Shown here: one piece after another, positions 29,003 through 29,747 of the stretch
Layout: each line of letters opens with the position of its first letter
Numbering within the stretch: the stretch's first letter is position 1
Source: Chara braunii
Taxonomy: Eukaryota > Streptophyta > Charophyceae > Charales > Characeae
DNA: 29,747 bases
Direction of reading: 5' to 3'
Assembly (NCBI GenBank): GCA_003427395.1
Contig: BFEA01000121.1
Coordinates: 1,154,294 to 1,184,040 of the forward strand
The notes under the pieces: generated by a model
Database searches by the model: none
Told to the model about the DNA's origin: nothing
The model's input: the letters and a program-made list of their open reading frames with translations, nothing else
Translations under genes and position numbers: made by a program

Positions 29003-29420
29003 GGATCTGCTGCAGGTTATGTGGTCAGGGCACCGAGATAAGGCACCTATGACCTGATTTGTCGCACCCTTGATGTGCTTAGTGGTGAAACCAAACTCGG
29101 ATAGGTCAACGAGCCTGTCGAGGAGTGAGCTTCGACTTGGTAAGAAAAGTCTGGATAACAGAGTTGTTCGTGCGTACCGTGAATGGTGCCCCGTGCAGGT
29201 AGTGACGCCAATGCCGAGTGACGTAAATTACTGCGAGAACCTCACGTTCATCAACTCTGTTGTTCATCTCGATGGGCAGGAGCTGACGGGAGTAGAGGGC
29301 TATCGGACAATAGCCCGAGCGAGACTCAACAGTGCCGTCCTCGACGATGGTAGGAGAATAGTCAATAGAAGGCTCGTCAGGCGAGAAGCAGTGGTAAGGG
29401 TAGGGGGTTGGAAGCGAGGG
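29003..29420 (-). pseudogene. Retroelement RNase H remnant
   Basis: The frame reads YCPIALYSRQLLPIEMNNRV, then EREVLAVIYVTRHWRHYLHG, then a short QTFL piece. A TGA at 29106-29108 stands where RNase H domains usually have Trp. A few bases later the reading continues in another frame with LSEFGFTTKHIKG and GALSR, the usual end of the domain, so a small deletion accompanies the stop. The first catalytic region is degenerate near the junction at 29420. Confidence 0.8.
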
Positions 29421-29429
29421 ACTACGTGG

Positions 29430-29716
29430 CACCCTCGGCCGCGGCCGCAGGATCCGAGTCCGCGGTCGGGATCCTAGGCCGCGCGGCCGAGCCACGCCCA
29501 GGTGGGCGCGCGCCCACACAATCCGAGCGCGCGCGGCCTGCGCACGTCAGCCGCTGGCAGCCTGTCCAAAAAAAAATAAATAATAATAATAAAAATTCGG
29601 GGGGCGATTTTGGCCGTCTGATAATACATCTCAAGGGCTGGTTGGTCCGATGATAATACCTCAAGGCCATCGCCCTATATATATATATATCGTCACAAAC
29701 AGAACTGCCCGGTAAA

Positions 29717-29747
<31 letters not shown>
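29430..29747 (+). other. GC-rich palindrome cluster leading to a poly(A) end, foreign to the retroelement
   Basis: Homology to the chromovirus RNase H stops near 29420. The next 100 bp are extremely GC-rich and contain palindromes CGGCCGCGGCCG (29436-29447), two GGATCC sites flanking CCGCGG (29450-29474), GGCCGCGCGGCC (29477-29488) and GTGGGCGCGCGCCCAC (29502-29517). The composition then turns AT-rich, with a duplicated GATAATAC...CTCAAGG piece, an (AT)n run and a poly(A) tract at the window edge. It could be a non-LTR or SINE-like insertion with its 3' tail, or a junction artefact. No protein is seen. Confidence 0.45.

Larger units (their letters stand above)
27340..29420 (-). mobile_element. 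Truncated, decayed chromodomain Ty3/gypsy retroelement, second copy
   Basis: Parts of RNase H, integrase and a chromodomain follow in order on the minus strand. It belongs to a different lineage from the copy at 13500-15300 (different linker and chromodomain sequence). Reverse transcriptase, protease and gag are absent because the sequence upstream of about 29420 is replaced by unrelated DNA. Multiple stops and frame changes make it inactive. Confidence 0.9.

Overview
The window reads as nuclear DNA of a streptophyte (a land plant or, more likely, a charophycean green alga such as a stonewort). The anchor is one intact gene at 20763-23423 (+), an 886-residue coiled-coil protein that I recognise as a member of the plant-specific microtubule-associated protein MAP70 family. 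Two broken chromodomain Ty3/gypsy retroelements, many microsatellites and minisatellites, an AT-rich island and paired plant telo-box motifs fit a repeat-rich plant-lineage genome. The species cannot be proved from this sequence.

Left part (1-11108). 276-1560 (+) is a pyrimidine-rich, proline-rich reading region of doubtful coding value. 1852 to about 7300 on the minus strand holds a series of reading frames that I do not recognise but that are clearly related to one another: at least two full-length tandem paralogous units (6213-7300 and 4911-6144) and several shorter, more diverged copies (1852-4771). The two full units lie in one reading frame without a frameshift, yet are broken by stops that are almost all TGA. 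Next comes an AT-rich stretch (about 7530-9360) with four copies of a 41-bp GC-rich element whose arms can pair in each copy. Beyond it, also on the minus strand, lie a tRNA-Asp-type primer binding site (9431-9447) and a 1657-bp putative LTR with 8-bp TGTGAGGA/TCCTCACA termini (9452-11108). The order LTR, PBS, leader, module array, all on one strand, suggests that the array may be the internal region of a large LTR element lacking recognisable pol.

Middle part (11109-20760). No gene is supported in 11109-13500, which holds a 35/52-bp tandem repeat, a T tract and a strong hairpin at 13361-13400. 13500-15300 (+) is the decayed RNase H, integrase and chromodomain end of a chromovirus, followed by a probable LTR or 3' region with repeated sequence and a TATA motif. 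16470-20304 is microsatellite and minisatellite territory: inverted (AG)n/(CT)n tracts, a 52-bp array, a GATATCGAGAT array, an 11-copy 31-bp array and a long (CT)n(CA)n tract.

Right part (20763-29747). After the MAP70 gene come a short tandem duplication, an (AT)n tract, a tRNA-derived SINE candidate (24452-24830), two small perfect or near-perfect tandem duplications, and a second chromovirus remnant on the minus strand (about 27340-29420). The latter is interrupted at its RNase H end by a different GC-rich, palindrome-dense sequence that runs into a poly(A) tract at the end of the window.
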